DNA of 64,000 nt from Nitrospira defluvii (GCA_011525625.1 WYAX01000020.1:242348-306347), one strand, 5' to 3'. Shown: positions 8,033-17,205, counted from the stretch's first letter. Numbers and translations are program-made. The notes: generated by a model not told the origin, from the letters alone.

Positions 8033-8938
8033 ATGCGGCTGTGTGGCCGAGGAGGGAAGGCTGTCCTTGCCGGATGGGTATGGCTTGCGCTGATGCCCGG
8101 CCTTCCGGCCTGGGCGTTGGATGTTCCCTCGCTCAGCGGCCCTGTGGTCGATGTGGCGCATGTTTTGCCGCCTGCCACAGTCGAGCAATTAAGCCAAGAA
8201 CTCCGCGCTCATGAAGCGAAGACCTCCAACCAAGTGGCGGTATTGATTGTGCCATCACTGGGGGGCGAGCCGCTGTTCGATTTTTCTCACCGCGTGGCGA
8301 CGACCTGGAAGCTGGGTCGGAAGGGCACGGACAACGGTGTCTTGCTCCTTGTGGCGCTCAAGGATCGAAAAATTCGTCTGGAAGTCGGCTATGGTCTTGA
8401 AGGGGTCTTGACCGACGCACGCTCAGCTCAAATCATCAGAAACGAAATCGTGCCGCGGTTTCGAACCGGCGAGTTTGCGGCGGGTGTTACCGCCGGGGTG
8501 CGGGCTGTGTTGAGCACCATCGAGGGGACCGACCATGTCCCTGAACGCCCTTCGCCTAGCCCTTCAGGCAGTGACAGGCTGGGGCAAGTCTTGTCGGCCG
8601 TGATCGTCGGCGTGGTGATCGGCCTCGTGTTTTCCCGTACTCATCGAATGCTCGGGCCTGTCGTGGGCGGTGGTGTGTCGTTCATCGCAGCGCCGTGGCT
8701 GCTCCCCGCCCTCATCGCCGGAGGGGTAAGTCTGTTGCTGGTGAGTCTGTTGGGTGGATGGGGGCTATCGGCTGGGCCCAGGCGAGGGCATCGCACCAGC
8801 GGATTCGATGAGACCTGGTTCAGCACTCACCGAGGAGGGTGGGGAAGCGGTGATCTGAGCGGGTCGTTCGGGGGCGGCGACAGCTTCTCCGGCGGCGGGG
8901 GTGATTTTGGAGGAGGAGGCGCCAGTGGCGACTGGTAA
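8033..8938 (+). CDS. TPM-domain (YgcG-like) membrane protein
   Basis: About 301 residues. A signal peptide (to about residue 29, ALA) is followed by the TPM domain: VVDVAHVLPP, NQVAVLIVPSL, GTDNGVLLLVALKDRKIRLEVGYG, and LTDARSAQIIRNEIVPRF. Two or three hydrophobic segments come next, then a Gly/Ser-rich tail ending SGGGGDFGGGGASGDW, typical of YgcG proteins. TPM domains have been linked to acid-phosphatase activity and to photosystem II repair in plants; the bacterial role is uncertain. It directly follows lemA and overlaps the next gene. ATG 8033 has GGGAG upstream; GTG 8012 is an alternative. Confidence 0.88.
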   Translation: MRLCGRGGKAVLAGWVWLALMPGLPAWALDVPSLSGPVVDVAHVLPPATVEQLSQELRAHEAKTSNQVAVLIVPSLGGEPLFDFSHRVATTWKLGRKGTDNGVLLLVALKDRKIRLEVGYGLEGVLTDARSAQIIRNEIVPRFRTGEFAAGVTAGVRAVLSTIEGTDHVPERPSPSPSGSDRLGQVLSAVIVGVVIGLVFSRTHRMLGPVVGGGVSFIAAPWLLPALIAGGVSLLLVSLLGGWGLSAGPRRGHRTSGFDETWFSTHRGGWGSGDLSGSFGGGDSFSGGGGDFGGGGASGDW

Positions 8939-9587
8939 GCGGCCGGCACTGACCGATGAGGAGCGCGCACGGATTGAGGCGGCCGTGCACGCCGCTGAAC
9001 AGCTGACGAGCGCCGAGATTGTCCCCATGATCGTCGGGCGGTCCGGTCTGTACCGCGAGGCGCACCATCGAGCGGGTCTGCTGGCAGCCACGCTGATGCT
9101 GACCGCGTTACTCACGATCGACAGCGTCTGGCTGCCCTGGGGATGGTATGCCGCCAATGCCGTGTGGTTCCTGGGGGCGGCGATGGCAGCCTACGCCGGC
9201 GGCTCATGGATCGGGCGGTGGCCGCCCGTGTTGCGACTCTTCACGTCCCATGAACGGATGCGGCATAAAGTGCAATTGCGCGCGGAGCGGGCATTTGCCC
9301 AGCATGGACTCACGCGCACGCGTGAACGGACCGGATTGTTGCTGATGGTGTCTTGGCTTGAACGTCAGGTCTACGTACTGGCCGACCATGCCCTTCGCGA
9401 CCGAGTGTCGACTGAACAGTGGCAGGACGTGACCGGGGTGATGGTTGAGCGTTTGAGGGCCGGGGATCTCGCCGGCGGGTTGTGTCGTGGAATCGAGGCG
9501 AGCGGAGGACTCCTGGCGCATGTTTGTCCACCGCGCAGCGGAGATAATCCGAACGAATTGTCCGACGATGTGATCCAGGATCTCTGA
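8925..9587 (+). CDS. TPM-domain protein with two membrane segments
   Basis: About 220 residues. The opening LTDEERARIEAAVHAAEQLTSAEIVPMIV matches the start of cytoplasmic TPM proteins. Two hydrophobic segments come next (about residues 50-75 and 80-100), then FTSHERMRHKVQLRAERAFAQHGL, a TGLLLMVSWLERQVYVLAD core strand and a C-terminal helix region. GTG 8925 is chosen because GGAGGAGG lies five to seven bases upstream, inside the end of the preceding gene, which it overlaps by 14 bp. It is the third member of a lemA-TPM-TPM operon. Confidence 0.8.
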   Translation: MATGKRPALTDEERARIEAAVHAAEQLTSAEIVPMIVGRSGLYREAHHRAGLLAATLMLTALLTIDSVWLPWGWYAANAVWFLGAAMAAYAGGSWIGRWPPVLRLFTSHERMRHKVQLRAERAFAQHGLTRTRERTGLLLMVSWLERQVYVLADHALRDRVSTEQWQDVTGVMVERLRAGDLAGGLCRGIEASGGLLAHVCPPRSGDNPNELSDDVIQDL

Positions 9588-9608
9588 TGGCCGGTTCTTC
9601 GCGGAGAA

Positions 9609-9637
9609 TGGACGGCTCCGCTGCGTTTGGTTACAAT
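9609..9637 (+). promoter_or_regulatory. Promoter of murJ with very short leader
   Basis: TGGACG at 9609-9614 and TACAAT at 9632-9637 are 17 bases apart. The murJ ATG begins at 9646, eight bases after the -10 box, so transcription should start within a few bases of the start codon. No Shine-Dalgarno sequence precedes the ATG. Confidence 0.5.
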
Positions 9638-9645
9638 CCCCGATA

Positions 9646-11274
9646 ATGTCCGATCCCGCCGCTCCCGTTGAACCATCTCGACCAGCTTCGGACGAGACCC
9701 ATTCCGTCGTCAAGGCGGCGGGCCTCATCGGTGCGGCCACATTGTCCAGCCGCATTCTGGGGTTCGTCCGGGATATGGTGTTGGCCAGACTCTTCGGCGC
9801 GACCCCGGCGGCGGACGCATTTTTCGTCGCCTATCGGGTTCCCAATTTGTTACGGGAATTGTTCGCAGAAGGGTCGATGTCGGCGGCCTTCATTCCGGTT
9901 TTTACCGAATACCACACGCTGAAAGCCAAACGGGACGCCTGGGAACTGGCCAGCGCCACGTTCACGACGCTGCTCACGATCGTCACCGCCGTCACGTTGC
10001 TCGGGATTCTGGCGGCACCCGGTATCGTGTGGCTCCTCGCCCCCGGATTTCGCGAAAGCCCCGATAAGTTGGCGTTGACGAGCCTGTTGACTCAGGTGAT
10101 GTTTCCCTACCTGATTTTCATCAGCCTGGCCGCGCTCGCCATGGGGATTCTCAATTCGTTGCGGGCCTTTGCCGCCCCGGCTTTCTCGCCGGTCTTCTTT
10201 AATGTCTTCACCATCGCTTGCATGCTGTTCCTGGCGCCCTGGCTACCGGAACCCATTATTGGAGTGGCGATCGGCATCGTGGTCGGCGGGCTGGCCCAGT
10301 TTGCGATGCAGCTCCCCGGCTTGAAGGGTCGCGGCATGCTGTTCGGCTGGCGGTTCAATCCCGGCCATCCCGGCGTGAAACGCATCGGGCGGTTGATGGT
10401 GCCCTCGTTGTTAGGACTGTCGGTGACACAGATTAATATCACCGTCAGCACGATTCTCGCCTCGTATTTCCCCGGTGGTCCGACCTATTTGTTCTACGGC
10501 ATGCGGCTGATCCAATTTCCGCTCGGCATTTTCGGGGTGGCGCTGGCGACGGCGATTTTGCCGACACTCTCCACCCAGGCCGCACGCGGGGCGCTCGACG
10601 AGTTACGGACGACGATCGGATTCGGACTCAGGATGATTTTTTTCATCATCTTGCCGGCCATGGTGGGACTGATCCTTCTGCGTTATCCGATCGTGCATCT
10701 GGTGTTCGAACACGGAACGTTTACGCAGGCTGACACGCTGGCCACGGCCACGGCGCTGTTATGTTACGCCGTCGGACTCTGGGCCTTCGCCGGGGTACGG
10801 ATTATTGTGTCCGCATTTTATTCGTTGCAGGACACGAGGACGCCGGCGGTCACGGCGGGCATCGCCGTCATGGCCAATATTCTCCTGTCGCTCTGGCTGA
10901 TGACCCTCCTGGGCGCCGCGGGCCTGGCGTTGGCCACGGCCTTGGCGGCTATGCTGAACGGGAGCATTCTCGTCGGGGTCCTCCATCGCCGACTGGGGCG
11001 TGTCGATTGGGGAGCCATATTGCGATCGGCCGGTCGGGTGCTGGGCGCGTGCATTCCGATGGTCGCGATCTGCCTATGGATCGCGGGTGCTGCAATGTGG
11101 ACGGAGGGCGGCGACTGGATCCTGAAGATCGCCGTGCTCTTCGGCGGTATCGGGCTGAGCATCACGGCCTATCTCGGGGTACATCTGGTGCTTGGGTCGG
11201 AGGAACTGGACGTGGTATTGGGAATGGTGAAACGCAAGCTCGGGCGGGTCGCACGGAAATTCGGCGCAGGATGA
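9646..11274 (+). CDS. murJ: Lipid II flippase MurJ
   Basis: A 542-residue polytopic membrane protein of the MOP superfamily, predicted to move undecaprenyl-linked lipid II from the inner to the outer leaflet of the plasma membrane for peptidoglycan synthesis. Family marks include LSSRILGFVRDMVLARLFGA near residue 35, FFVAYRVPNLLRELFAEGSMSAAFIPVF, YLIFISLAALAMGILNS, and FFIILPAMVGLILLRYPIVHLVFEHGTFT. Around 14 hydrophobic segments are apparent, matching MurJ length. It is followed one base later by ogt, so the two are probably cotranscribed. Confidence 0.96.
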   Translation: MSDPAAPVEPSRPASDETHSVVKAAGLIGAATLSSRILGFVRDMVLARLFGATPAADAFFVAYRVPNLLRELFAEGSMSAAFIPVFTEYHTLKAKRDAWELASATFTTLLTIVTAVTLLGILAAPGIVWLLAPGFRESPDKLALTSLLTQVMFPYLIFISLAALAMGILNSLRAFAAPAFSPVFFNVFTIACMLFLAPWLPEPIIGVAIGIVVGGLAQFAMQLPGLKGRGMLFGWRFNPGHPGVKRIGRLMVPSLLGLSVTQINITVSTILASYFPGGPTYLFYGMRLIQFPLGIFGVALATAILPTLSTQAARGALDELRTTIGFGLRMIFFIILPAMVGLILLRYPIVHLVFEHGTFTQADTLATATALLCYAVGLWAFAGVRIIVSAFYSLQDTRTPAVTAGIAVMANILLSLWLMTLLGAAGLALATALAAMLNGSILVGVLHRRLGRVDWGAILRSAGRVLGACIPMVAICLWIAGAAMWTEGGDWILKIAVLFGGIGLSITAYLGVHLVLGSEELDVVLGMVKRKLGRVARKFGAG

Positions 11275-11275
11275 C

Positions 11276-11770
11276 ATGACACAGACCAGTACGTTCAAGA
11301 CACCGTGGGGCTGGGTGACGGTCACGGCCTCAAACAAAGGGTTGACCTCGATCGACCTGTCTCCTTCGGCTTGCGTAAGCGAATCGGGACCACTAGGGGA
11401 TGATTCTGCCCGTGCCATTGTGGAAGAGGCGAAGCGACAGCTCTTGGCCTACCTCGATGGGGCGAGGCGTGAGTTTTCGCTCCCTGTGGATTGGTCGGCG
11501 GGAACGACGTTCCAACGAAACGTGTGGCGAGCGATCACTAAGATTCCCTACGGGCGGCTGCGCTCCTATCAGTGGGTCGCCGTACGGGTCGGCGGGAAAC
11601 AGTATGCGAGGGCCGTGGGGATGGCCCTGGGGGCGAATCCGGTGCCCATCGTGGTGCCCTGTCATCGGATCGTGGCGCATGATGGATCATTGGGAGGGTT
11701 TTCCTGCGGGTTGCCGCTGAAACGGCGTCTCCTCAAACTGGAAGGGACACTTGATCAACTCCTGTCGTAG
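11276..11770 (+). CDS. ogt: Methylated-DNA--protein-cysteine methyltransferase
   Basis: A 164-residue suicide repair protein that transfers alkyl groups from O6-alkylguanine to its own cysteine. The active site is P128-C129-H130-R131 in IVVPCHRIVAHDGSLGGF. The helix-turn-helix arginine-finger region FQRNVWRAITKIPYGRLRSYQWVA and the GMALGANPVPI segment match Ogt/AGT proteins. The N-terminal domain is short and lacks Ada's zinc cysteines. Its ATG is one base after the murJ stop. Confidence 0.95.
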   Translation: MTQTSTFKTPWGWVTVTASNKGLTSIDLSPSACVSESGPLGDDSARAIVEEAKRQLLAYLDGARREFSLPVDWSAGTTFQRNVWRAITKIPYGRLRSYQWVAVRVGGKQYARAVGMALGANPVPIVVPCHRIVAHDGSLGGFSCGLPLKRRLLKLEGTLDQLLS

Positions 11771-11833
11771 AACCCTATTGTCGTTCATGGCCGGCGAGAT
11801 ACCAAATAGATTTCACGAGAGACGCGCTTCACC

Positions 11834-12283
11834 ATGAAAGCAGTCATTCAACGTGTGACACGAGCCTCCGTCGAGGTCGAGGGACAAACCGTCGGCCGTA
11901 TCGGTGTCGGTCTCCTGGTGTTGTTGGGGATAGCCAAAGGCGACGAGGAGCGCGATCTGCTGTATGTCGTGGAAAAGCTTCTTGCGCTCCGGATCTTTGC
12001 CGATGAGCGAGGAAAAATGAACCGCTCTGTGAATGAGGTCGGCGGCGCGATCCTGCTCGTGTCTCAGTTCACGTTGCTTGGTGATACCACGAAGGGGCGT
12101 CGTCCGGGGTTCGATCACGCGGCCCCGCCGGACGAGGCACGGAGATGGTATGAGCAGGCGGTGACTCGCCTTCGCTCGGCCGGAGTGAATGTGGAAACAG
12201 GGATGTTCGGCGCGCACATGCAGGTAGAGCTGCTCAATGATGGACCGGTGACGTTTCTGTTGGACAGTCGGCGGGGATCGTGA
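11834..12283 (+). CDS. dtd: D-aminoacyl-tRNA deacylase
   Basis: A 149-residue enzyme that hydrolyses D-aminoacyl-tRNA and glycyl-tRNA(Ala), protecting translation from D-amino acids. The start [17 protein letters not shown], the catalytic-pocket SQFTLLGDT and the C-terminal [10 protein letters not shown] (the NxGP cross-subunit motif) are diagnostic. Length is exactly that of the family. It follows ogt by about 60 bp on the same strand. Confidence 0.96.
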   Translation: MKAVIQRVTRASVEVEGQTVGRIGVGLLVLLGIAKGDEERDLLYVVEKLLALRIFADERGKMNRSVNEVGGAILLVSQFTLLGDTTKGRRPGFDHAAPPDEARRWYEQAVTRLRSAGVNVETGMFGAHMQVELLNDGPVTFLLDSRRGS

Positions 12284-12365
12284 GTCCATGAGCATAGCCG
12301 GCGATGAATGGTATTGCCTTTGCCTCATCGGCACATCGACTGGTTCTGTGATGATGAAAGATCCA

Positions 12366-12489
12366 CGGGGTGCTCAAAAAAATCGTCCAGCCAGGCCGCA
12401 GCGATGCGAAGGGGCGAGGCGTACCCGTGTGGTACGTTGAGCCTCTGAGCGATGCGAGAACGCCGCTGGCGGACTTTTTCAGCATCCTG
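12366..12489. repeat. Palindromic intergenic repeat element, copy A
   Basis: About 124 bp with imperfect terminal inverted repeats of about 25 bp: the left end begins GGGTGCTCAAAAAAATCG and the complement of the right end begins CAGGATGCTGAAAAAGTCC. A second hairpin lies inside (GAGGCGTACC paired with GGTACGTTGAGCCTC). Related copies lie at 36809 and 38943 and a structurally similar one at 63736. The element fills most of the gap between dtd and the next gene. No protein-coding capacity of its own is credible. Confidence 0.65.
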
Positions 12490-12557
12490 TTAAGTCTTCC
12501 GTGCGGATGCCGATAGAGAAGCAGGGAGAAAGTCCGTTTGGATTGAGCGTGGTCTGT

Positions 12558-12563
12558 TATACT
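12558..12563 (+). promoter_or_regulatory. Extended -10 box upstream of the 12598 gene
   Basis: TATACT preceded by TGT, giving TGTTATACT. The -35 region (CGTTTG or TTTGGA nearby) is poor. A GGGAGGTCGAG ribosome site follows before ATG 12598, so this gene has a normal leader of about 28 bases. Confidence 0.45.
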
Positions 12564-12597
12564 ACCGCAAAGGGCAGGGATTGCCCGGGAGGTCGAG

Positions 12598-13164
12598 ATG
12601 GGAAGTCCCGTTTCTCGCAGCCATCCACTCCGCCAGCTCTTCGGTGCATTGACGGAAAAGAGTTTTACTGAACACCTCGGGTGGCCGGATCTGAATGTCA
12701 CCGAGTATCTCTCCAACCTGCTCGTCGATTTCGCGCACAGCGATCAACTCTACAAAATCCAGAACACCCAGGGCCGCGCGGTCGATTCGGTCGTCGACAT
12801 GCTGTTCGAATCCGAAGTGCTGTTGGGCGCGCACTCGTTCGAGCGAGAGCGCGATGTCCATCGGCACATTGGCGACTTTACCCTGTTCATGACGGGGCTC
12901 TTTCCTGAATACCTCCGCCGGCTCAAGACGGTCGGTCGCATCTACCACAAGGATTTCCTGGTGGATTATGTGAAGACAGGCAAACGCTCGTATGGGCTGG
13001 TCGCGGAGTACGGTAGGGTCGACCCGCAACAGGACTCGCCCTTGTTTAGAAAGTTGTCGGAAAACTTTGAACTCTGTGTGACCGGATTAGGATTCGTCCG
13101 CTCGGATTTGGATCGTATGCAAGATCCCACCTGCCGCCGCGTGAAAGACTTGCTGCTCAATTGA
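12598..13164 (+). CDS. Conserved-looking hypothetical protein
   Basis: A 188-residue soluble protein, mostly helical by composition. It reads FGALTEKSFTEHLGWPDLNVTEYLSNLLVDF, then SVVDMLFESEVLLG, SFERERDVHRHIGDFTLFMTGLFPEYL, and a C-terminal FELCVTGLGFVRSDLD. I do not recognise a named family. A GGGAGG site lies seven bases before the ATG. Its TGA overlaps the TTG start of the isoaspartyl peptidase gene, so the two are translationally coupled, but no shared function follows from that. Confidence 0.7.
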   Translation: MGSPVSRSHPLRQLFGALTEKSFTEHLGWPDLNVTEYLSNLLVDFAHSDQLYKIQNTQGRAVDSVVDMLFESEVLLGAHSFERERDVHRHIGDFTLFMTGLFPEYLRRLKTVGRIYHKDFLVDYVKTGKRSYGLVAEYGRVDPQQDSPLFRKLSENFELCVTGLGFVRSDLDRMQDPTCRRVKDLLLN

Positions 13165-14123
13165 CACGTACACGACCGATCCTTCTCATCCATGGTGGCG
13201 AGGGGCGCCGCGCCATGACCGCTGCCCAAGCGGAGTGTCTTGAGGCCGCCCTGGCCGAGGGGCATCAGTTGCTCATGGCCGGGAGACCCGCATTTTCAGT
13301 CGTTGAGGAAGCGATTCGCCTGCTGGAAGATTCCGGACTGTTTAATGCCGGGCGCGGTTCGAACCGGCAACTCGACGGCGTGTGCCGTATGGATGCGTCG
13401 ATCATGGAGGGCCATGACTTGCGGGCCGGGGCCGTGGCGTCCATCGAGGGTATCGTCCATCCGGTCACGGCTGCCAGGCTGGTGATGGAAAAGACCGCGC
13501 ATGTGCTGCTGGTCGGACAGTCGGCGTCCCGCTTCGCCCGCTATTTCGGCTTGGAGCGCATCCCCCGTGCGAAAGCAACGGCCGGCGCCCAACCTCGGCA
13601 ATTGCGACCGCGCACCGGGGTCAGTCGCACGTTGCGCTTGCACCAGGCGATGGTGAGCACGGGCCGTCTTCGGGCGAGGAGTCTGGGGAAGGAAACGGTG
13701 GGGGCGGTGGCGCTGGATCTGTCGGGCACCGTCGCTGCGGGGGCTTCGACCGGCGGTGTCGATGTCATGTTGCCAGGCCGGGTTGGCGATACGCCCTTGA
13801 TCGGCTGCGGCGTCTACGCCGACAACGACGCCGGTGCCGTCTCGATGACGGGATTGGGAGAGAGCATCATCCGTGTGGCCGTGGCCAAGGAGATCACCGA
13901 TTGTCTTGCCGCCGGCGTGAGTCCGACCGTGGCAGCCACCCGCGTGCTTCGTAAGGTGGTGCAACGCGTCCACGGTGCGGCCGGGGTGTTGGTGTTGTCG
14001 CCTGATGGCCGATTTGCCATTCGCCACAGTACGCCGCACATGGCGGCCGGGGTCATCGGACGTGATGGCCGACCGCTGGTGCGTAGCCGGTTTGTGTCGC
14101 GCCATACAGATGTGATGGAGTAA
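13161..14123 (+). CDS. iaaA: Isoaspartyl peptidase / L-asparaginase (Ntn hydrolase, type 2)
   Basis: A 320-residue precursor of the N-terminal-nucleophile family that hydrolyses asparagine and beta-aspartyl dipeptides. Signature parts: LLIHGGEG at the N-terminus, FNAGRGSN, MDASIMEGHDLRAGAVASIEGIVHPV, and the autocleavage site GKE-T179-VGAVALD, where Thr179 becomes the nucleophile of the beta subunit. GTVAAGASTGG and CGVYADNDAGAVSMTGLGE follow. The start is TTG, overlapping the stop of the upstream gene (TTGA). Substrate preference cannot be read from the sequence. Confidence 0.9.
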   Translation: MTRTRPILLIHGGEGRRAMTAAQAECLEAALAEGHQLLMAGRPAFSVVEEAIRLLEDSGLFNAGRGSNRQLDGVCRMDASIMEGHDLRAGAVASIEGIVHPVTAARLVMEKTAHVLLVGQSASRFARYFGLERIPRAKATAGAQPRQLRPRTGVSRTLRLHQAMVSTGRLRARSLGKETVGAVALDLSGTVAAGASTGGVDVMLPGRVGDTPLIGCGVYADNDAGAVSMTGLGESIIRVAVAKEITDCLAAGVSPTVAATRVLRKVVQRVHGAAGVLVLSPDGRFAIRHSTPHMAAGVIGRDGRPLVRSRFVSRHTDVME

Positions 14124-14139
14124 AGAAAGGAGCCCAACC

Positions 14140-14568
14140 ATGCCCGCACTGTTTCACCTCGCGTTTCCCGTTCACGATTTGGCGGCGGCCAAGCGGTTTT
14201 ATGTCGACGGTCTGGGGTGCGCGCTTGGGCGGGAATCGTCCACGGCTGCGATGCTCGGGCTCGCCGGCCATCAAATCGTCGCCCATCTCTGCCCGGAAGA
14301 GATCCATCGGCAAAAAGGCATTTACCCCCGCCATTTCGGGCTGATCCTGACGCAGGAGGAGGAATGGCAGGCGTTAGCCGATCGCGCGCAGGCCAACCAC
14401 CTCACGTTTTATCAGCAGCCACGACGCCGGTTTCCCGGGACACGGATTGAGCACCGCACGTTTTTCCTCGAAGACCCATCGGGAAATCTGCTCGAATTTA
14501 AATATTACGTCCACGAGTCGGCGATCTTCGGAGAACAGGACTACGCATCCGTCGGCGAGTCCACGTAG
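14140..14568 (+). CDS. VOC-family (glyoxalase-like) protein
   Basis: A 142-residue protein of the vicinal oxygen chelate superfamily. It begins LFHLAFPVHDLAAAKRFYVDGLGCALG, the first beta-alpha-beta-beta-beta unit. Likely metal ligands are the His in FHLAF, the His in RHFGLIL and the Glu in GNLLEFKYY. Members include glyoxalases, dioxygenases and antibiotic-resistance proteins, so the reaction is open; the length and DPSGNLLEFK ending fit small dioxygenase-like members. An AAAGGAG site precedes the ATG. Confidence 0.82.
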   Translation: MPALFHLAFPVHDLAAAKRFYVDGLGCALGRESSTAAMLGLAGHQIVAHLCPEEIHRQKGIYPRHFGLILTQEEEWQALADRAQANHLTFYQQPRRRFPGTRIEHRTFFLEDPSGNLLEFKYYVHESAIFGEQDYASVGEST

Positions 14569-14591
14569 CACTGGTACCTATCCCGGGGGGC

Positions 14592-15371
14592 TCACTCCTC
14601 CACAGGAACCACTTCGAGGGGCTCCGAAGGACTTCGGTTGATGGAGCCCGCTTTCCGGCTGCCGCCATGCTCCAGCCAACGGACGATGTGGCGTTGCCGC
14701 CGATTCAGATAGGCGGTGTACCGAATCGGATCATACCGTCGAGGTGACGGCAGAATCGCTGCCAGCAACGCCGCCTCTTCGACGCTGAGCTCCTTCGCCG
14801 GTTTGCCGAAATGATGCCGCGCCGCGGCTTCGGCCCCGAACACCCCCTGCCCCCATTCGGCGACATTGAGGTACAGCTCCAGAATCTGCGCTTTGGTCAG
14901 ATGGTGTTCCAGAGATCGTGTGATCAACGCCTCCCGGGCTTTTCGCAACAAGGAACGTTCGGATGAGAGGTACAGATTTTTCGCTAGTTGCTGGGTAATG
15001 GTGCTACCGCCGCGTTTGAATTCCCCGACTTCGAGATTGTAGAGCGCCGCATCCTTGATCCCTTCCCAGTCGAACCCCTCATGGGCGAAGAACGAGGCAT
15101 CTTCCGCGGCGACGACGGCTCGCTGCAGCGCGGGGGCAATCCGCGACAGCGGCACCCACGCATACTTGATATGCAAAGGATGCCCCTGCTCCTTGGCCTG
15201 AGCCCGGCGGGCTTCCATCAAGGCCGTTTCCGCAGGATGGTGTTTCGCGAGGCGGGACACGTCGGGGAGCGTCACCAGCCAGTACAGGGCCAAGGCAGCG
15301 GCGGGCAGCCCGATCAACGCGGTGACCCACAGCAGCATCCGGCCGAATCGACTGCCTGTTGACTTGCTCAT
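14592..15371 (-). CDS. mtgA: Monofunctional biosynthetic peptidoglycan transglycosylase
   Basis: A 259-residue membrane-anchored GT51 glycosyltransferase that polymerises lipid II into glycan strands. One N-terminal TM helix (about residues 13-31) precedes the catalytic domain: VVAAEDASFFAHEGFDW with the catalytic Glu, then RGGSTITQQLAKNLYLSSERSLLRK, and ILELYLNVAEWGQGVFGAEAAARHHFGK. There is no transpeptidase domain, as expected for MtgA. It converges with the VOC gene and is divergent from engB. It is a second peptidoglycan gene within 5 kb of murJ. Confidence 0.95.
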   Translation of the reverse strand: MSKSTGSRFGRMLLWVTALIGLPAAALALYWLVTLPDVSRLAKHHPAETALMEARRAQAKEQGHPLHIKYAWVPLSRIAPALQRAVVAAEDASFFAHEGFDWEGIKDAALYNLEVGEFKRGGSTITQQLAKNLYLSSERSLLRKAREALITRSLEHHLTKAQILELYLNVAEWGQGVFGAEAAARHHFGKPAKELSVEEAALLAAILPSPRRYDPIRYTAYLNRRQRHIVRWLEHGGSRKAGSINRSPSEPLEVVPVEE

Positions 15372-15471
15372 TCCCTACACTCTATCTATGTGGAGACAAG
15401 AAGCCTGACCGATCTGTTGCGAATCGACGGATCATAAGGGGCCGTGCACATCGCCCTGCAATTCAATCACG

Positions 15472-16074
15472 ATGAAACTACTTGGCGCCGAGTTTATCAA
15501 AAGTTCCGTGTCCCCAGAACAGTTTCCTGCCGACCGCTTGCCGGAGATCGCGTTTGTCGGTCGATCGAATGTCGGTAAGTCGTCGCTGATCAATTCCCTG
15601 CTGCATCGAAAGAAGCTGGCCAAGGTCAGCAAGACTCCGGGGAAAACCCGGGCTATCAATTTCTTCACGGTGCGCACGTCCGACCAGCATCTGCCGCTGT
15701 TGTCGCTGGTGGACTTGCCCGGTTACGGCTATGCCAAAGTGTCCAAAACCATGCGGGCGCAGTGGGGGCCGATGATCGAGCAATATTTGGAACAGCGCCA
15801 ATCCCTCGGCGCAATTATTCTGCTGATCGAGTCGCGGGTGTGGATGCCGCAGGATGTCATGACCGTGCAATGGGTCCAGTCGCTTGGCTGCGGCCTCATC
15901 ATCGTCCTGACCAAGGCCGACAAATTGCGGCAGAGCGAGCGGAAGCCGGCCGTCGCCGCCGTGCGCAATGCCTGCGGATTGGGCCCGGAAGTACCGATCC
16001 TGCTCTATTCTGCGGAAACGCATGAAGGGCGGGATGCCTTGTGGGGAGAGATTCGTACGCAGTTTAAAACTTAA
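15472..16074 (+). CDS. engB: Ribosome-biogenesis GTPase EngB (YihA/YsxC)
   Basis: A 200-residue small GTPase needed for large ribosomal subunit assembly. G motifs are in order: G1 GRSNVGKSSLIN, the G2 Thr in SKTPGKTRAINFF, G3 DLPGYG, G4 TKADK. The KVSKTPGKTR and YGYAKVSK segments are typical of EngB. Its last 11 bp overlap the end of the convergent surA gene, so there is no room for a dedicated terminator between them. Confidence 0.96.
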   Translation: MKLLGAEFIKSSVSPEQFPADRLPEIAFVGRSNVGKSSLINSLLHRKKLAKVSKTPGKTRAINFFTVRTSDQHLPLLSLVDLPGYGYAKVSKTMRAQWGPMIEQYLEQRQSLGAIILLIESRVWMPQDVMTVQWVQSLGCGLIIVLTKADKLRQSERKPAVAAVRNACGLGPEVPILLYSAETHEGRDALWGEIRTQFKT

Positions 16075-17095
16075 TGTCGATGTACGCCTTGTTTTTGAGG
16101 TCGGCCATCCAGATCTGGTATTGATCCTCGGTCTTTTGCTGAAAGACCAGGGTTTGGATTTCGGCCTTGACCTGTTCGAAGGGTCGAAACTGGCGTGGTT
16201 TCTTGTCGTCGACGCGTACGATGTGCAGACCTTCTGCCGTCTCTACGATGCCCGTCACCTGCCCCACTTGCAGCGGGGTGAGGGCCTGCTCCAGGGCAGG
16301 AATCAACTCGCCTTGCCGGACCAGTCCCAATCGACCGCCGCGTGAGGCGTCCGCCCCGTCGGAAAAGCGAATCGCCAGATCCTCAAACGGTTCGCCCTGT
16401 TTCAGGGTGGCCAGGAGTGCCTCTGCCCGCCCCTGGGCTACCGAGAGCCCGTCCGGCGTTCGCGGCTTGATGAGGATTTGGCTCAGCTGATATTCCTCCG
16501 GATAGGCAAAACGATCCTGGTGCTCCTGGTAGTATCGCTTCATCTCCGACTCGGCCACCATGATCAAGCCGCGCACTTCGCGGTCCACCACACGCATCAA
16601 CGTCAGTTGTTCGCGAACGTTCCTGGCAGTGTTCGGGTCGGTGCTGTTGAGCGCTTCCCCCTGCTTCTTCATTTCCTCCATCGCCTGCGCAACTTCCTGA
16701 TCCGACACATCCACGCCCTTGTTCTTGGCGGCTTGCAGTTGCAGTTTGCGCTCGATCATTCTTGTGACGGCGATGGCCTCGGCCGTCTTGAGGCGACGGT
16801 CCAGCTCCTCGCCCTTATACAGTTTCCGCAGACGCTCCTGGTCGGGCAGCAGGTCGCGCTTCAGTTCCGACCACATGATCAGATCGGAATTAACGACGGC
16901 CACGATGCGGTCTTCCAGCTTGGCGGCTTCTACCGGACGGGGTAGGGGCGTAACGGCACAGACACCGAGCAGGAGCCCGGTGACAAGCCAGCCGATGAGC
17001 GGGCGGGCCCACGGAGCGGAAAACGGCCTCGTGCCGGCGGACAGGCTCAATATGGCGTGGAGACGTGTCGAGACGACATCCAATCGGTGATTCAT
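16064..17095 (-). CDS. surA: SurA-like periplasmic peptidyl-prolyl isomerase / chaperone
   Basis: A roughly 343-residue exported protein. After a long N-terminal signal region (hydrophobic around PLIGWLVTGLLLGVCAVT), the SurA_N domain reads EDRIVAVVNSDLIMWSELKRDL with an RMIERKLQLQAAK helix. One parvulin (PpiC) domain follows: YQLSQILIKPRT, FEDLAIRFSDGADASRGGRLGLVRQGEL, and GQVTGIVETAEGLHIVRV. SurA assists folding of outer-membrane proteins. ATG 17095 is preferred to 17116 because a TACAAT box at 17108-17113 overlaps the longer start. It ends the minus-strand block and overlaps engB. Confidence 0.88.
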   Translation of the reverse strand: MNHRLDVVSTRLHAILSLSAGTRPFSAPWARPLIGWLVTGLLLGVCAVTPLPRPVEAAKLEDRIVAVVNSDLIMWSELKRDLLPDQERLRKLYKGEELDRRLKTAEAIAVTRMIERKLQLQAAKNKGVDVSDQEVAQAMEEMKKQGEALNSTDPNTARNVREQLTLMRVVDREVRGLIMVAESEMKRYYQEHQDRFAYPEEYQLSQILIKPRTPDGLSVAQGRAEALLATLKQGEPFEDLAIRFSDGADASRGGRLGLVRQGELIPALEQALTPLQVGQVTGIVETAEGLHIVRVDDKKPRQFRPFEQVKAEIQTLVFQQKTEDQYQIWMADLKNKAYIDIKF

Positions 17096-17205
17096 ACGGG
17101 TAGGGGGATTGTACACAATCGAGACTTCAGAAGGGGAGCGTTGTTACCAAGCGCAGGAGAGAATCGTCCGAACAACGAATGCGCGCAGGGCCGATGCGTA
17201 CCGGG